Origin: Superficieibacter electus
GTDB taxonomy: Bacteria; Pseudomonadota; Gammaproteobacteria; Enterobacterales; Enterobacteriaceae
Direction of reading: 5' to 3'
Assembly (NCBI RefSeq): GCF_002915575.1
Contig: NZ_PQGD01000003.1
Coordinates: forward strand, 124,001-188,000
DNA: 64,000 nt
Shown here: piece by piece, positions 9,851 through 19,895 of the stretch
Layout of the letters: each line of letters opens with the position of its first letter
Position numbering within the stretch: the stretch's first letter is position 1
Translations under genes and position numbers: made by a program
Notes under the pieces: model-generated
Database searches by the model: none
What the model was told of the DNA's origin: nothing
Seen by the model: the letters and a program-made list of their open reading frames with translations, nothing else

Positions 9851-9886
9851 AGTCTCTCTAATAACAACAATACTCAAGGTGTTCAC

Positions 9887-11260
9887 GTGCAGAAGTATTT
9901 CAGTGAAGCGCGTCAGCTTCTGGCGCTGGCAATTCCGGTCATCATTGCCCAGGTAGCGCAAACGGCAATGGGGTTTGTCGATACGGTAATGGCGGGTGGC
10001 TACAGCGCCACCGATATGGCCGCCGTGGCCATCGGCACCTCCATTTGGCTTCCCGCAATTCTCTTTGGTCATGGTCTGTTACTGGCTCTGACCCCTGTCA
10101 TTGCGCAACTTAATGGTTCAGGCCGTCGCGATCGCATTGCACATCAGGTTCGCCAGGGGTTCTGGCTGGCGGGGTTTGTCTCCGTGCTGGTGATGGTCGT
10201 GCTATGGAATGCCGGGCATATTATTCATGCCATGCATAACATCGATCCTGAACTGGCGGATAAAGCGGTTCGCTATTTGCGCGCCCTGCTGTTTGGTGCG
10301 CCGGGTTATCTGTGCTTTCAGGTCGCTCGTAACCAGTGTGACGGGCTGGCGAAGACCAAACCGGCAATGTTTATTGGTTTTTGCGGGCTAATGGTCAATA
10401 TTCCGGTGAACTACATTTTCATCTACGGTCACTTTGGCATGCCGGAACTGGGCGGCGTCGGCTGCGGCGTGGCAACGGCGTCTGTTTACTGGGTCATGTT
10501 GTTCTGTATGCTCTCTTATATTAAGAGAGCACGGTCGATGCGTGATATTCGCAACGATATGCGTTTTGGTAAGCCGGAGTTAGCCACTATGCTGCGTCTG
10601 GTGCAACTTGGCCTGCCCATCGCGCTGGCGCTGTTTTTTGAGGTTACGCTGTTTGCGGTCGTCGCCCTGCTGGTTTCCCCGCTGGGCATCGTTGACGTCG
10701 CCGGACACCAGATTGCGCTGAACTTTAGCTCACTGATGTTTGTGTTACCTCTGTCACTGGGAGCAGCGGTCACTATTCGGGTGGGCTACCGTCTCGGTCA
10801 GGGCTCAACCCTTGAAGCGCAGACGTCAGCCCGCACGGGCCTCGGCGTTGGCGTTTGTATGGCCATCATCACGGCTATCTTCACGGTTTCACTGCGTGAG
10901 CACATCGCGCTGCTCTACAATGACAACCCCGAAGTAGTGACGCTGGCCGCACAACTTATGCTGCTGGCGGCAATTTACCAGATTTCAGACTCTGTTCAGG
11001 TGATTGGCAGCGGGATCTTGCGAGGATATAAAGACACCAGCTCCATTTTCTTTATTACGTTCATCGCCTACTGGGTGCTGGGTTTACCGAGTGGCTATAT
11101 GCTGGCATTGACGGACTGGATCGTAGCACCGATGGGTCCGGCCGGGTTCTGGCTTGGTTTTATTATCGGCCTGACCTCGGCGGCAATAATGATGATGGTA
11201 AGAATGCGTTTTCTGCAACGTCAACCATCGAGTGTGATTTTACAGCGCGCAGCGCGTTAA
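9887..11260 (+). CDS. mdtK: MATE multidrug efflux pump MdtK
   Basis: This 457-residue sodium- or proton-coupled MATE exporter of fluoroquinolones, acriflavine and other cations has 12 transmembrane helices in the inner membrane. The conserved MATE elements [10 protein letters not shown] (helix 1) and [16 protein letters not shown] (helix 7 region) are present. The start is GTG 9887 ([18 protein letters not shown]), matching the E. coli N-terminus MQKYISEAR. A TTG further upstream would add 25 residues with no counterpart. A hairpin plus T-run sits within the leader (9827-9850). Also called ydhE or norM. Confidence 0.95.
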   Translation: MQKYFSEARQLLALAIPVIIAQVAQTAMGFVDTVMAGGYSATDMAAVAIGTSIWLPAILFGHGLLLALTPVIAQLNGSGRRDRIAHQVRQGFWLAGFVSVLVMVVLWNAGHIIHAMHNIDPELADKAVRYLRALLFGAPGYLCFQVARNQCDGLAKTKPAMFIGFCGLMVNIPVNYIFIYGHFGMPELGGVGCGVATASVYWVMLFCMLSYIKRARSMRDIRNDMRFGKPELATMLRLVQLGLPIALALFFEVTLFAVVALLVSPLGIVDVAGHQIALNFSSLMFVLPLSLGAAVTIRVGYRLGQGSTLEAQTSARTGLGVGVCMAIITAIFTVSLREHIALLYNDNPEVVTLAAQLMLLAAIYQISDSVQVIGSGILRGYKDTSSIFFITFIAYWVLGLPSGYMLALTDWIVAPMGPAGFWLGFIIGLTSAAIMMMVRMRFLQRQPSSVILQRAAR

Positions 11261-11346
11261 GCCTGAAGTAGCCGTCGCCAGGCGGCTACTTTCTCAACAC
11301 ATTGCACAGTAGTTCCGCAGTCGGGTGAATTTGGAAAGAAAAGCGC

Positions 11347-11375
11347 TTGCCACATTCTCCCACTGCCGCTAATAT
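11347..11375 (+). promoter_or_regulatory. Promoter of the tRNA-Val pair
   Basis: TTGCCA (11347-11352) and TAATAT (11370-11375) are spaced by 17 bases and followed by a GC-rich discriminator (CGTCCCCG). This combination is typical of stringently controlled stable-RNA promoters. Confidence 0.7.
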
Positions 11376-11401
11376 TCGTCCCCGTTGTCAGGCACAACAA
11401 T

Positions 11402-11478
11402 GCGTTCATAGCTCAGTTGGTTAGAGCACCACCTTGACATGGTGGGGGTCGTTGGTTCGAGTCCAATTGAACGCACCA
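11402..11478 (+). tRNA. valV: tRNA-Val (anticodon GAC), first copy
   Basis: This 77-base tRNA has a complete cloverleaf: acceptor GCGTTCA/TGAACGC, D-arm GCTC, anticodon GAC at 11436-11438, T-arm with GGTTCGAGTCC, and encoded CCA. In Salmonella enterica the SPI-2 island adjoins the corresponding tRNA-Val gene. No island is present here. Confidence 0.97.
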
Positions 11479-11487
11479 TCTCTCAGT

Positions 11488-11564
11488 GCGTCCGTAGCTC
11501 AGTTGGTTAGAGCACCACCTTGACATGGTGGGGGTCGGTGGTTCGAGTCCACTCGGACGCACCA
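11488..11564 (+). tRNA. valW: tRNA-Val (anticodon GAC), second copy
   Basis: This second 77-base copy follows after 9 bases, with the same anticodon GAC and encoded CCA. It differs in the acceptor stem (GCGTCCG/CGGACGC) and T-stem, with compensatory pairing kept. The two are almost certainly one transcript, as in E. coli valVW. Confidence 0.97.
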
Positions 11565-11581
11565 TTCATAATCTTCCCGTT

Positions 11582-12394
11582 TTACTCATTAAGTTGTTTT
11601 TCCAGCCAGAGCAAAGCGCGATTACCTTCTTTTGCCATATCCTGTACTGAAGCTGCCCGATAGCTGTCGTTGAAAATTTCCAGCGACCAGGGACCATTAT
11701 AGCCACGCCGATCGATTTCACGCGCCAGGCTAACCACAGGCATCTGCCCTTTTCCAGGGTAACAGCGGAAATGACGGCTCCATTGCTGGACATCCATCTG
11801 CATCCCGGGCGCATCCGCCAACTGCACAAAAATCAGCTTCTCCAGCGGCACCTTATCCAGGCCGTCAAGCGTGTCGCCCAATGACAGAATATGAAAGCTA
11901 TCCAGCACAATGCCCATTGCCGGGCTATTGACAGCATTCACCCGCTCCCATGCCTGTCGCCAGCGTCGGACATAGCGCCCCCACGCCAGCGCCTCGTAGC
12001 CAACCCGAATTTGTTCCTGCTCCGCAAGGTCGGCAATTGTCCGTAAATCCTCATATTGTTGTGCAATGTCAGAAGATGACTCTGGGGAGGTATTGCTACA
12101 GAGCAGTAAGGTATCGCAGTCAAGCTCGTGCATCACCCCAATTTTACGCTTTGCACGTTCCAGTGCGTTAGCGAAAGCGGCGCGCGTTCCTCCCTCCACA
12201 TCACGCAATGGCTGAAAAAGCGTAATAGTAAGTCCCAGTTCGGTAGCCAGCCGACGTACAGAAGCCGGCGTGCCGGGGTAATCCTCCAGGTCTTTATCGA
12301 AGATTTCAACGCCGTGGAAACCAGCCGCCGCAATGGCGTGTAGCTTTTCTGGCAGGCTGCCACCCAGTGAAACGGTGGCAATAGAACGTCGCAT
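11582..12394 (-). CDS. Stand-alone 3-dehydroshikimate dehydratase-like TIM barrel
   Basis: This 270-residue protein is a single AP-endonuclease-2/sugar-phosphate-isomerase TIM barrel. The opening RRSIATVSLGGSLPEKL, LFQPLRDVEG, GYEALAWGRYV, VLDSFH, FVQLADAP, WSRHFRCYPG and SLEIFND closely resemble the N-terminal domain of Pseudomonas QuiC1. QuiC1 dehydrates 3-dehydroshikimate to protocatechuate. The four metal ligands recalled for QuiC1 fall at identical positions: Glu134, Asp165, Gln191, Glu239. The C-terminal hydroxyphenylpyruvate-dioxygenase-like domain of QuiC1 is absent. It is followed by (and may be co-transcribed after) fumD, and no quinate or protocatechuate genes are nearby. E. coli has the unrelated ydhR-ydhY block here. 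Function is inferred, family assignment is firm. Confidence 0.75.
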   Translation of the reverse strand: MRRSIATVSLGGSLPEKLHAIAAAGFHGVEIFDKDLEDYPGTPASVRRLATELGLTITLFQPLRDVEGGTRAAFANALERAKRKIGVMHELDCDTLLLCSNTSPESSSDIAQQYEDLRTIADLAEQEQIRVGYEALAWGRYVRRWRQAWERVNAVNSPAMGIVLDSFHILSLGDTLDGLDKVPLEKLIFVQLADAPGMQMDVQQWSRHFRCYPGKGQMPVVSLAREIDRRGYNGPWSLEIFNDSYRAASVQDMAKEGNRALLWLEKQLNE

Positions 12395-12408
12395 TTTTTA
12401 TCCTCAGG

Positions 12409-12624
12409 TCAGGAGTGACCGGCCAGTGCGCTTATCACCTGCTCCATCGCTTCACGGTTTAACGCTGAACGGGTAATTTTTTGATTAGCCAGAGCGGTTC
12501 TTACTACCCCGGCAATGACGATATGTTTCGGCTCCTGGCCCAAATCACGCATCTCAAGCACGACTTTGCCTACCACCCGACACATCTCCTGATAGAGCTC
12601 ATCACCTTTTGCTCTGTTGCCCAT
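12409..12624 (-). CDS. fumD: Small protein FumD (YdhZ)
   Basis: This 71-residue protein (MGNRAKGDELYQEMCRVVGKVV...) matches E. coli YdhZ, which has been annotated as a minor fumarase, FumD. It is small, helical and has no recognisable class I or II fumarase motifs, so the enzymatic label rests on literature only. It lies 14 bases upstream of the dehydratase-like gene on the same strand. In E. coli it likewise sits next to pykF. Confidence 0.8.
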   Translation of the reverse strand: MGNRAKGDELYQEMCRVVGKVVLEMRDLGQEPKHIVIAGVVRTALANQKITRSALNREAMEQVISALAGHS

Positions 12625-12843
12625 ATTTTAGTCCTGAAATTTTAACAACATGCTTACATTATTGCCAAAAAACCATGCTGAATCAAACAACAACCTGATA
12701 AAGTGCTCCTGACGAAGGCTAAGATTTCACACCTTCTACTGCGGTTGCTTACGCGCTTCTAACATTCATCCAACAACCACTATTCGAACGCCCAAATATT
12801 TATTAAAACGCTGTTTTTATTTTCCTTTTACTTTGTAACATCG

Positions 12844-12880
12844 TATAATGCGCACCGTTTCTTAATTGAATGGTTTCAGC
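12844..12880 (+). promoter_or_regulatory. pykF promoter -10 and Cra operator
   Basis: The 461-base fumD-pykF gap contains no supported gene. It carries a consensus TATAAT at 12844-12849 and, just downstream, TTGAATGGTTTCAGC (12866-12880), which fits the Cra (FruR) operator. E. coli pykF is repressed by Cra through a site at this location, so glycolytic flux control is probably conserved. A long 5' leader of about 230 bases precedes the start codon. Confidence 0.65.
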
Positions 12881-13085
12881 GCCTTGAACTATTTACTCAA
12901 ACGCGTACATCTTCATTTAACGTCATGGGCTGAACCGCCAGCGCACATTCCTCTGCACGCTTTTTTGATGTCACCTATCCTTATCCTGTGGCATCGCAGT
13001 TTTCGCATCACTGGTTTGACACCGTGGCGCTATATCCCCGGTCCGTCACCTTCATATTCTTCTCAACTTAAAGACTAAGACTGTC

Positions 13086-14498
13086 ATGAAAAAGACCAAA
13101 ATTGTTTGCACCATCGGCCCAAAAACCGAATCCGAAGAGATGTTAGCCAAAATGCTCGACGCGGGCATGAACGTTATGCGTCTTAACTTCTCCCACGGCG
13201 ACTATGCAGAACATGGTCAGCGCATTCAGAATCTGCGTAACGTGATGAGCAAAACCGGTAAAAAAGCGGCGATCTTGCTGGACACCAAAGGTCCGGAAAT
13301 TCGTACCATCAAACTTGAAGGTGGTAATGACGTCTCGCTGAAAGCCGGCCAGACATTCACTTTCACAACGGATAAAACCGTTGTCGGCAACGCCGATACC
13401 GTGGCGGTCACATACGAAGGTTTCACTTCTGACCTGTCCGTTGGCAACACCGTTCTGGTGGATGACGGCCTGATTGGTATGGAAGTAACGGCTATCGAAG
13501 GTAACAAGGTTATCTGTAAAGTACTGAACAACGGTGACCTGGGCGAGAACAAAGGCGTTAACCTGCCGGGCGTTTCCATTGCCCTGCCTGCTCTGGCTGA
13601 AAAAGACAAACAGGACCTGATCTTCGGCTGTGAACAAGGCGTTGACTTTGTTGCTGCCTCGTTCATTCGTAAGCGTTCTGACGTTGTAGAAATTCGTGAG
13701 CATCTGAAAGCGCATGGCGGTGAACACATTCAGATCATCTCCAAAATTGAAAACCAGGAAGGCCTGAACAACTTCGACGAAATTCTTGAGGCTTCTGACG
13801 GTATCATGGTTGCGCGTGGCGACCTGGGCGTTGAAATTCCGGTTGAAGAAGTTATTTTCGCGCAGAAAATGATGATTGAGAAATGCATCCGCGCACGTAA
13901 AGTGGTGATTACTGCTACCCAGATGCTTGACTCCATGATCAAAAACCCACGTCCGACCCGTGCGGAAGCCGGTGACGTTGCCAACGCCATTCTTGACGGT
14001 ACCGACGCCGTCATGCTGTCAGGCGAATCTGCCAAAGGGAAATACCCGCTGGAAGCCGTTAGCATCATGGCGACCATCTGCCAGCGTACTGACCGTGTCA
14101 TGACCAGCCGTCTGGATGATAATCACGACAGCCGTAAACTGCGTATCACCGAAGCGGTTTGCCGTGGCGCAGTTGAAACCGCGGAGAAACTTGACGCGCC
14201 GCTGATCGTTGTGGCGACTAACGGCGGTAAATCTGCACGTGCTGTACGTAAATATTTCCCTGATGCCACTATCCTGGCACTGACCACCAATGAAGTGACC
14301 GCCCGTCAGTTGGTTCTGAGCAAAGGCGTTGTCGCGCAGCTGGTGAAAGAAATTAACTCCACCGATGATTTCTACCGTCTCGGCAAAGAAGTTGCCGTAG
14401 ACAGCGGTCTGGCACAGAAAGGCGACGTCGTAGTAATGGTTTCTGGTGCGCTGGTTCCAAGCGGCACTACCAATACGGCTTCCGTTCACGTACTGTAA
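13086..14498 (+). CDS. pykF: Pyruvate kinase I
   Basis: This 470-residue enzyme transfers phosphate from phosphoenolpyruvate to ADP and is activated by fructose-1,6-bisphosphate. Visible features: N-terminal [13 protein letters not shown], the active-site segment [10 protein letters not shown] (catalytic Lys), GDLGVEIP metal-binding loop, [11 protein letters not shown], and the C-terminal effector domain ending TNTASVHVL. Same length as E. coli PykF. Monocistronic with a clear terminator. Confidence 0.98.
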   Translation: MKKTKIVCTIGPKTESEEMLAKMLDAGMNVMRLNFSHGDYAEHGQRIQNLRNVMSKTGKKAAILLDTKGPEIRTIKLEGGNDVSLKAGQTFTFTTDKTVVGNADTVAVTYEGFTSDLSVGNTVLVDDGLIGMEVTAIEGNKVICKVLNNGDLGENKGVNLPGVSIALPALAEKDKQDLIFGCEQGVDFVAASFIRKRSDVVEIREHLKAHGGEHIQIISKIENQEGLNNFDEILEASDGIMVARGDLGVEIPVEEVIFAQKMMIEKCIRARKVVITATQMLDSMIKNPRPTRAEAGDVANAILDGTDAVMLSGESAKGKYPLEAVSIMATICQRTDRVMTSRLDDNHDSRKLRITEAVCRGAVETAEKLDAPLIVVATNGGKSARAVRKYFPDATILALTTNEVTARQLVLSKGVVAQLVKEINSTDDFYRLGKEVAVDSGLAQKGDVVVMVSGALVPSGTTNTASVHVL

Positions 14499-14524
14499 TT
14501 ATTTCCAGATGTGTTGATTTGTTT

Positions 14525-14553
14525 AAAAAGCGTCCTTCGGGGCGCTTTTTTTA
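14525..14553 (+). terminator. pykF terminator
   Basis: AAAAAGCG(T)CC, loop TTCG, GGGCGCTTTTTTT: a short GC stem with a stable tetraloop and T-run. Confidence 0.88.
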
Positions 14554-14734
14554 TTTGCTGTGCCGAAGCTGTCAATAGAAAAGCAAATCGTATTTTACTA
14601 TTTAAAATGCCAATTATCTAAGATGAATCCGATGGAAGCTTCCTGTTTTCACACAGTTTTTTTGATGTAACAGCGCCATTCGATGCTTCTTTGAGCGAAC
14701 GATCAAAAATAAGCGCATTCCCATCAAAAAAATA

Positions 14735-14763
14735 TTCTCAACATAAAAAAGTTTGTGTAATAC
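14735..14763 (+). promoter_or_regulatory. lpp promoter
   Basis: TTCTCA (14735-14740) and TAATAC (14758-14763), 17 bases apart, lie in a sequence nearly identical to the very strong E. coli lpp promoter and leader, including the AGAGGGTATT ribosome-binding region before the ATG. The pykF-lpp gap of 310 bases otherwise holds only the pykF terminator. Confidence 0.85.
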
Positions 14764-14796
14764 TTGTAACGCTACATGGAGATTAACTCAATCTAG

Positions 14797-15045
<249 letters not shown>

Positions 15046-15062
15046 GTGTTACTGGTCTAATG

Positions 15063-15093
15063 AAAATGGCGCACATTGTGCGCCATTTTTTTT
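15063..15093. terminator. lpp terminator (also faces ldtE)
   Basis: AAAATGGCGCACA/TGTGCGCCATTTT is an extended perfect stem followed by a T-run; it lies between convergent lpp and ldtE. Confidence 0.92.
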
Positions 15094-15102
15094 GCCCTTT
15101 AT

Positions 15103-16137
15103 TTACTGCTGCTGCACGACAAGACTATTCGCTGTCACTAACGTTCCCACGGCCTGAGTAACAGGCGCAGGCGTCGCTCTGACGCTTTGTATACCTGTCG
15201 CTGGCATGGAGGGGGTCATAGTGGCATTGACCTGCACCGGATAACCCGCTCGCCGCGTAATTGCGCTGCTGATACCCTGACCATCACTGCCCGCATCATC
15301 TGCAAAACGACCAAAGCTTGCAGTAACGGCAATGGGCACCGTCTGGGGATCTTCCCAGTCATTCTGCGAAAGCGGCTGATGGACCTCAACATAACGCCGG
15401 CCATCAGGCTCTACGGAAAATTTTATTGGCTCATTGACGATCTGTACCCGCGTTCCCCACGACGCCTGAGAGAACAGCGTCTGAATATCCGCCGCACGCA
15501 TACGCATACAGCCAGAACTGGCCCGTAAACCCACGCTGTTGCGCGCATTGGTACCGTGAATCAGATACTCCCCTCCGCCCTGCTCTAAACGTAAGGCAAA
15601 GCGTCCCAGCGGGTTATTTGGCCCGGCCGGGATGACCGCAGGCAACTTAATTCCCTGCGCCAGAGAGCGGGCGCGGATATTGGCCGTTGGCGTCCATGTT
15701 GGATTAGGGATCTTCTGGATAATGCGTGTAGTCATTACCGGCGTTTCACGCCCCTGCTGCCCGATACCAATCGGGAAGACCTGAACGATATTTTTACCCG
15801 GAGGATAATAATACAGCCGTAGCTCAGCCAGGTTAATAACGATCCCCTCCCGTGGCGCATCCGGGAGCAACATTTGTGAAGGGATGGTCAGTTCGCTGCC
15901 GGGTGTCGGCAATAACGGATCGACCGTATTATTTGCCTCCAGCAACAGCAGGATACCTGTGTCAAAACGCTGGGCAATGGCCTCCAGATTTTTACCGTCA
16001 CCGGGGACCACGTAAGTCTGGTTTTGCCCGATAAGTCGACTGCCCGGAGCAGGTAATAAATAATCCACGGCCCAAACGCTCTGAGCAGCGCTGAGCGATC
16101 CGATAAGACTTAGAGTAATAAGAGACGCGCGTTTCAT
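15103..16137 (-). CDS. ldtE: L,D-transpeptidase LdtE (YnhG)
   Basis: This 344-residue exported enzyme has a signal peptide (cleavage near VWA-V), a LysM peptidoglycan-binding domain at about residues 40-90, and a YkuD catalytic domain after about residue 95. The active site reads HGTNARNS then SSGCMRM, with Cys210 as nucleophile. LdtE forms 3-3 mDAP-mDAP cross-links in peptidoglycan, whereas the paralogues LdtA-C attach Lpp. The C-terminal tail of about 40 residues is rich in Pro, Thr and Val and looks disordered. Confidence 0.93.
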   Translation of the reverse strand: MKRASLITLSLIGSLSAAQSVWAVDYLLPAPGSRLIGQNQTYVVPGDGKNLEAIAQRFDTGILLLLEANNTVDPLLPTPGSELTIPSQMLLPDAPREGIVINLAELRLYYYPPGKNIVQVFPIGIGQQGRETPVMTTRIIQKIPNPTWTPTANIRARSLAQGIKLPAVIPAGPNNPLGRFALRLEQGGGEYLIHGTNARNSVGLRASSGCMRMRAADIQTLFSQASWGTRVQIVNEPIKFSVEPDGRRYVEVHQPLSQNDWEDPQTVPIAVTASFGRFADDAGSDGQGISSAITRRAGYPVQVNATMTPSMPATGIQSVRATPAPVTQAVGTLVTANSLVVQQQ

Positions 16138-16184
16138 ACTGGAATTCCTTAATCACCGGCTGAATGCCAGAAAGCTGAAAACCA

Positions 16185-16207
16185 GCGAGGCGGAATAACC
16201 GCCTCGC
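16185..16207 (-). terminator. Hairpin after sufE
   Basis: A perfect 9-bp stem (GCGAGGCGG/CCGCCTCGC) with a 5-base loop lies just after the last suf gene; the T-run is weak. Confidence 0.55.
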
Positions 16208-16235
16208 GTAACAGAATGAAAGCTGTTTTTAGAGT

Positions 16236-16652
16236 TTAGCCGAGATTTTCAGCTTTGGTACGAATTGCGCGGATCATGGCTTCCAGCCCTTGTGAGCGGG
16301 ATGGGGTAAGATGCTGGGTAAGGGCCATTTTCTCAAACCAGGGGCGAATATCAAAGGCGACGATATCCTGTGCCGTCATCTGGTGGTATAAAATAAACAC
16401 GACGGCAATAAGCCCTTTTACAATCATGGCATCACTGTCGCCCTGCAATTCGATAATACCGTCTTCATTGCGCTGAATAACGATCCATACCTGGCTTTGG
16501 CAGCCCTGGATAATATTCTTCGGGTTGTGAGCCTCTTCGCTCAGCGGAGGCAAACGCTGCCCCAGCTCAATAATGTAAAGGTACTTCTCTTCCCAGTTGG
16601 CGCAACGCTGAAAATTGCGCAGCAGCTTTTCTCTGTCCGGTAGTTCAGCCAT
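16236..16652 (-). CDS. sufE: Cysteine desulfuration protein SufE
   Basis: This 138-residue protein accepts persulfide sulfur from SufS on Cys51 ([10 protein letters not shown]) and passes it to SufB in the SufBCD scaffold. It is the last gene of sufABCDSE, 12 bases after sufS. Length and fold signature equal E. coli SufE. Confidence 0.97.
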   Translation of the reverse strand: MAELPDREKLLRNFQRCANWEEKYLYIIELGQRLPPLSEEAHNPKNIIQGCQSQVWIVIQRNEDGIIELQGDSDAMIVKGLIAVVFILYHQMTAQDIVAFDIRPWFEKMALTQHLTPSRSQGLEAMIRAIRTKAENLG

Positions 16653-16664
16653 AAAGTCTCCCTG

Positions 16665-17885
16665 CTAGCCCAGTAGCTGATGAATACGTGTTAACCCTGC
16701 CACCAGCCGATCCGCTTCTTCATGGGTGTTATACATAGCGAACGATGCCCGGCACATCGCAGGGACCTGGTAATGCGCCATCAGCGGCATCGCACAATGA
16801 TGCCCGGTACGCACGGCGATGCCGTAGTTATCAAGGAAGCTACCGACGTCATACGCATGATGCTGCCCCAGGTTGAAGGCGATAACGCCCAGCCGCTGAG
16901 ATGGACCATAAACAGTAAGAGTGGGTACGCTGGCGAGTCCGGCAAGCGCATACTCCATTAGCGTCTGCTCATAAGCGTGGATATTTTCAAGCCCCAGCGC
17001 GTTGACGTAATCCAGCGCCGCGCCGAGAGCAATAATGCCTCCTGTATTCGGCGTCCCGGCTTCGAACCGCCAGGGCGCTTTAGCGAACGTCGTCCCTTCC
17101 GTCAGGCTGACGGTAGCAATCATCGAACCGCCGCCTTCCCAGGGTGGCATATCCTGAAGGATCTCTTCTTTTGCGTACAACACGCCAATACCGGTCGGCC
17201 CGTACAGTTTATGCCCTGAAAAAAGATAAAAATCGCAGTCCAGCGCCTGCACGTCTACCGCATGATGCATTACCGCCTGCGCGCCGTCCACCAGCACCTT
17301 CGCACCGTGTTGATGAGCGATGCGAATAATATCCGCGACCGGATTCTCAACACCCAGCACGTTTGATACATGGGTAACGGCCACTAAACGCGTTTTGGCA
17401 TCCAGAAGACCAGCAAGCGCCTCCAGCGCGAGCGTGCCTTCCGCCGTCAGCGGTATCACTCGCAGTTCCGCCTGCTTACGCGCGCACAGCATCTGCCACG
17501 GTACGATATTGGCGTGATGTTCCATGGCAGTAATCACAATATTATCGCCCGGCTGGATCTGGCTTTCGCCCCAGCTATTGGCGACCAGGTTGATGCCCTC
17601 AGTGGTACCACGGACAAAAACCAGCTCCTCCGGCGAGCGTGCATTGAGGAATGACGCCGCCTTCAGGCGCACCTGCTCCATGCGCTGCGTGGCTTCCGCG
17701 CTGAGCGTATGAATGCCACGGTGCACTGCTGCATAGCCATGACGATAAAATTCGCTTTCTGCATCAATCACCTGATTGGGTTTTTGCGCGCTTGCTGCGC
17801 TGTCCAGATATGCCAGCGCCTGTCCGTTAACTTCGCGCGTCAGTACAGGGAAATCCTCCCGCACCCGCTGAACGGAAAATGTCAT
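16665..17885 (-). CDS. sufS: Cysteine desulfurase SufS
   Basis: This 406-residue type II PLP enzyme releases sulfur from cysteine as a Cys364-persulfide. Visible: the PLP Schiff-base lysine in [11 protein letters not shown] (about residue 226), the PLP-contacting [15 protein letters not shown], and the nucleophile in [12 protein letters not shown]. The ATG overlaps the end of sufD by four bases, indicating translational coupling. It works with SufE during iron limitation and oxidative stress. Confidence 0.98.
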   Translation of the reverse strand: MTFSVQRVREDFPVLTREVNGQALAYLDSAASAQKPNQVIDAESEFYRHGYAAVHRGIHTLSAEATQRMEQVRLKAASFLNARSPEELVFVRGTTEGINLVANSWGESQIQPGDNIVITAMEHHANIVPWQMLCARKQAELRVIPLTAEGTLALEALAGLLDAKTRLVAVTHVSNVLGVENPVADIIRIAHQHGAKVLVDGAQAVMHHAVDVQALDCDFYLFSGHKLYGPTGIGVLYAKEEILQDMPPWEGGGSMIATVSLTEGTTFAKAPWRFEAGTPNTGGIIALGAALDYVNALGLENIHAYEQTLMEYALAGLASVPTLTVYGPSQRLGVIAFNLGQHHAYDVGSFLDNYGIAVRTGHHCAMPLMAHYQVPAMCRASFAMYNTHEEADRLVAGLTRIHQLLG

Positions 17886-19156
17886 GCTTTGCCCCCGGGA
17901 AGACGCTGGCCAATGCGGGCCAGCACCTGTTGTTTGAGCGCCTCGTCGCCGATAGCTTCCGTGAGTTCAGCGGCAAAGGCATAGATAATCATCTGCTGCG
18001 CCGCCTGTTCATCAATGCCGCGCGAACGCAGGTAAAAAAGCTGTTCATCGTCAATGCGGCCAATTGTCGCGCCATGGCTACATTTGACATCATCGGCGTA
18101 GATTTCCAGCTGCGGTTTAGTGTCCACTTCCGACAGACGCCCTAAAAGCAGATTATTGTTGGTCATCTGACCGTCGGTTTTAATCGCATGCTGTGCCACA
18201 TTGATAAGGCCATTAAACACCGCGCGGCCTTTATCGTTGACGATGGTTTTGTGCAGTTGACGGCTATTACAGTAACCTTTGTTATGCTCAAGCCAGGTAC
18301 GGCTGTCACACACTTCTGATTTGACCGGCATTGCCAGGCTGTTAAGCCGCAGCGTCGTATTTTCGCCATTAAGCTGACTGCTGGTATTGTGCCGCAATAC
18401 CGCGCTACCCAGCAGGAAACTATGACTGAACGCGGCAGCATCCTGCGCCAGCACAATGTCGTTGTGGGCAAAGTGATAGCTTACCGGCGCTTCAAACGCC
18501 AGTTTCAGATGATGCAGGTGCGCATTTGCTGCGACATTCATTGTTACCCGCGAGCCGGTAAAATGGCGTTCGTCGTTCAGGCTGACATAATGTTCAATCA
18601 GCGTCGCTTCGGCACCTTCAGCCAGTTCAATATGATGGCGATAATGCGCGGTGTTCATTTCTGCCCCCGCTACGCCACGGGTAATATGCATTAACAGCAA
18701 CGGTTTTGCCGGGCGTTGATTGCGGGCAACGCGGATCAGGGTGGCAGCAGTCGCGAGGCTTTCGGTCAGATGAAGAAAGACTTCAGGCTGGATTGCCTGG
18801 GGTAATGTCTGCCCTTCTTGCGCCATTTGAACGTCAAAGCCGCTGCCCTCAACGTTGTCACTCAGTGCCGCGCTGAATTGCCCGTCGACAAAAACCAGCC
18901 TGACGGCATCAATAGTCAACGCCAGTGCATCACGCTGCCCGGCAGTCACCTCTGTTGGCGCAACCGCCACAAAGGTGCTGTCCAGTAGCCCGTCCAGCGG
19001 CGTATATTTCCAGTTTTCATGCTTGCGCGTCGGCAGACCGAGACGCAGCATATGCTGCAAATGCTGACGGGCCTGCGGCGAGCGTTTTGCGCCCTCAGCT
19101 TCAAAAAGATGATGCCATTGTTGCAGTGCGTTACTGCTGTTCGGTAAGCCAGCCAT
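17882..19156 (-). CDS. sufD: Fe-S scaffold component SufD
   Basis: This 424-residue SufB/SufD-family beta-helix protein forms the SufBC2D scaffold with SufB and the ATPase SufC. The start at 19156 ([22 protein letters not shown]) matches E. coli, and the frame opens further upstream only inside sufC. The C-terminal part has the conserved [26 protein letters not shown] motif, whose His contributes to cluster assembly. The first 26 bases overlap sufC. Confidence 0.97.
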   Translation of the reverse strand: MAGLPNSSNALQQWHHLFEAEGAKRSPQARQHLQHMLRLGLPTRKHENWKYTPLDGLLDSTFVAVAPTEVTAGQRDALALTIDAVRLVFVDGQFSAALSDNVEGSGFDVQMAQEGQTLPQAIQPEVFLHLTESLATAATLIRVARNQRPAKPLLLMHITRGVAGAEMNTAHYRHHIELAEGAEATLIEHYVSLNDERHFTGSRVTMNVAANAHLHHLKLAFEAPVSYHFAHNDIVLAQDAAAFSHSFLLGSAVLRHNTSSQLNGENTTLRLNSLAMPVKSEVCDSRTWLEHNKGYCNSRQLHKTIVNDKGRAVFNGLINVAQHAIKTDGQMTNNNLLLGRLSEVDTKPQLEIYADDVKCSHGATIGRIDDEQLFYLRSRGIDEQAAQQMIIYAFAAELTEAIGDEALKQQVLARIGQRLPGGKA

Positions 19157-19877
19157 AGCCCTGCTCCTCCAGTTGTTTGACCAGAGTAAAATCACCCGAT
19201 TTCACAATGCGCCCCTGATAGAGGACGTGAACAAAATCCGGTTTGATGTAGTCGAGAATACGCTGATAATGGGTGACAATGATGAAGGCGCGTTTGCCAT
19301 CACGCAGCGCGTTGACCCCTTCTGAAACGATCTTCAACGCATCAATATCTAAACCGGAATCGGACTCATCGAGAATACACAACTCAGGCTCCAGTACCGC
19401 CATTTGCAAAATGTCATTGCGCTTTTTCTCGCCGCCGGAAAAGCCCACGTTCACCGAACGGGTCAACAAATCCTCCGGCATCTTCAGTAACTGAATTTTT
19501 TCTTCCATCAGATCCTGAAAATCAAAACGGTCAAGCGACTCCTGACCACGGTATGCACGCACCGCGTTCAGCGCCGTTTGCAGGAAAAACTGATTACTGA
19601 CGCCAGGGATCTCAACCGGATACTGGAAGGCCATAAAAATGCCCTCGCCCGCGCGATCTTCAGGCGCAAGTTCCAGCAGATCCTTGCCGCGAAATTCCAC
19701 GCTGCCGCCCGTTACTTCATAATCTTCACGGCCTGCCAGAGTGGCTGACAGGGTACTCTTCCCGGAACCGTTCGGTCCCATGATCGCATGCACCTCTCCG
19801 GGGCGAACCTCAAGATTGAGGCCGCGCAGGATTTCTTTGTCTTCTACTGATACCTGTAAATCTTTAATGCTTAACAT
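19131..19877 (-). CDS. sufC: Fe-S assembly ATPase SufC
   Basis: This 248-residue cytosolic ABC-type ATPase carries Walker A GPNGSGKST (about residues 34-42), signature SGGEKKRNDILQ, Walker B CILDESDSGLD and the switch His in IIVTHYQRIL. ATP binding drives conformational change of SufB-SufD during cluster formation. It has no membrane domain partner, as usual for SufC. Confidence 0.98.
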   Translation of the reverse strand: MLSIKDLQVSVEDKEILRGLNLEVRPGEVHAIMGPNGSGKSTLSATLAGREDYEVTGGSVEFRGKDLLELAPEDRAGEGIFMAFQYPVEIPGVSNQFFLQTALNAVRAYRGQESLDRFDFQDLMEEKIQLLKMPEDLLTRSVNVGFSGGEKKRNDILQMAVLEPELCILDESDSGLDIDALKIVSEGVNALRDGKRAFIIVTHYQRILDYIKPDFVHVLYQGRIVKSGDFTLVKQLEEQGYGWLTEQQ

Positions 19878-19895
19878 GGCTGTTCCCTTTAATAC

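Noticed and set aside
9812-9886. N-terminal extension of mdtK from TTG 9812
   Set aside because: It would read through the leader hairpin and add 25 residues absent from MdtK homologues; the GTG at 9887 matches the known N-terminus.
12866-13078. 70-codon open frame in the pykF leader
   Set aside because: It begins inside the Cra operator, has no ribosome-binding site and no recognisable protein features; it is better explained as untranslated leader.
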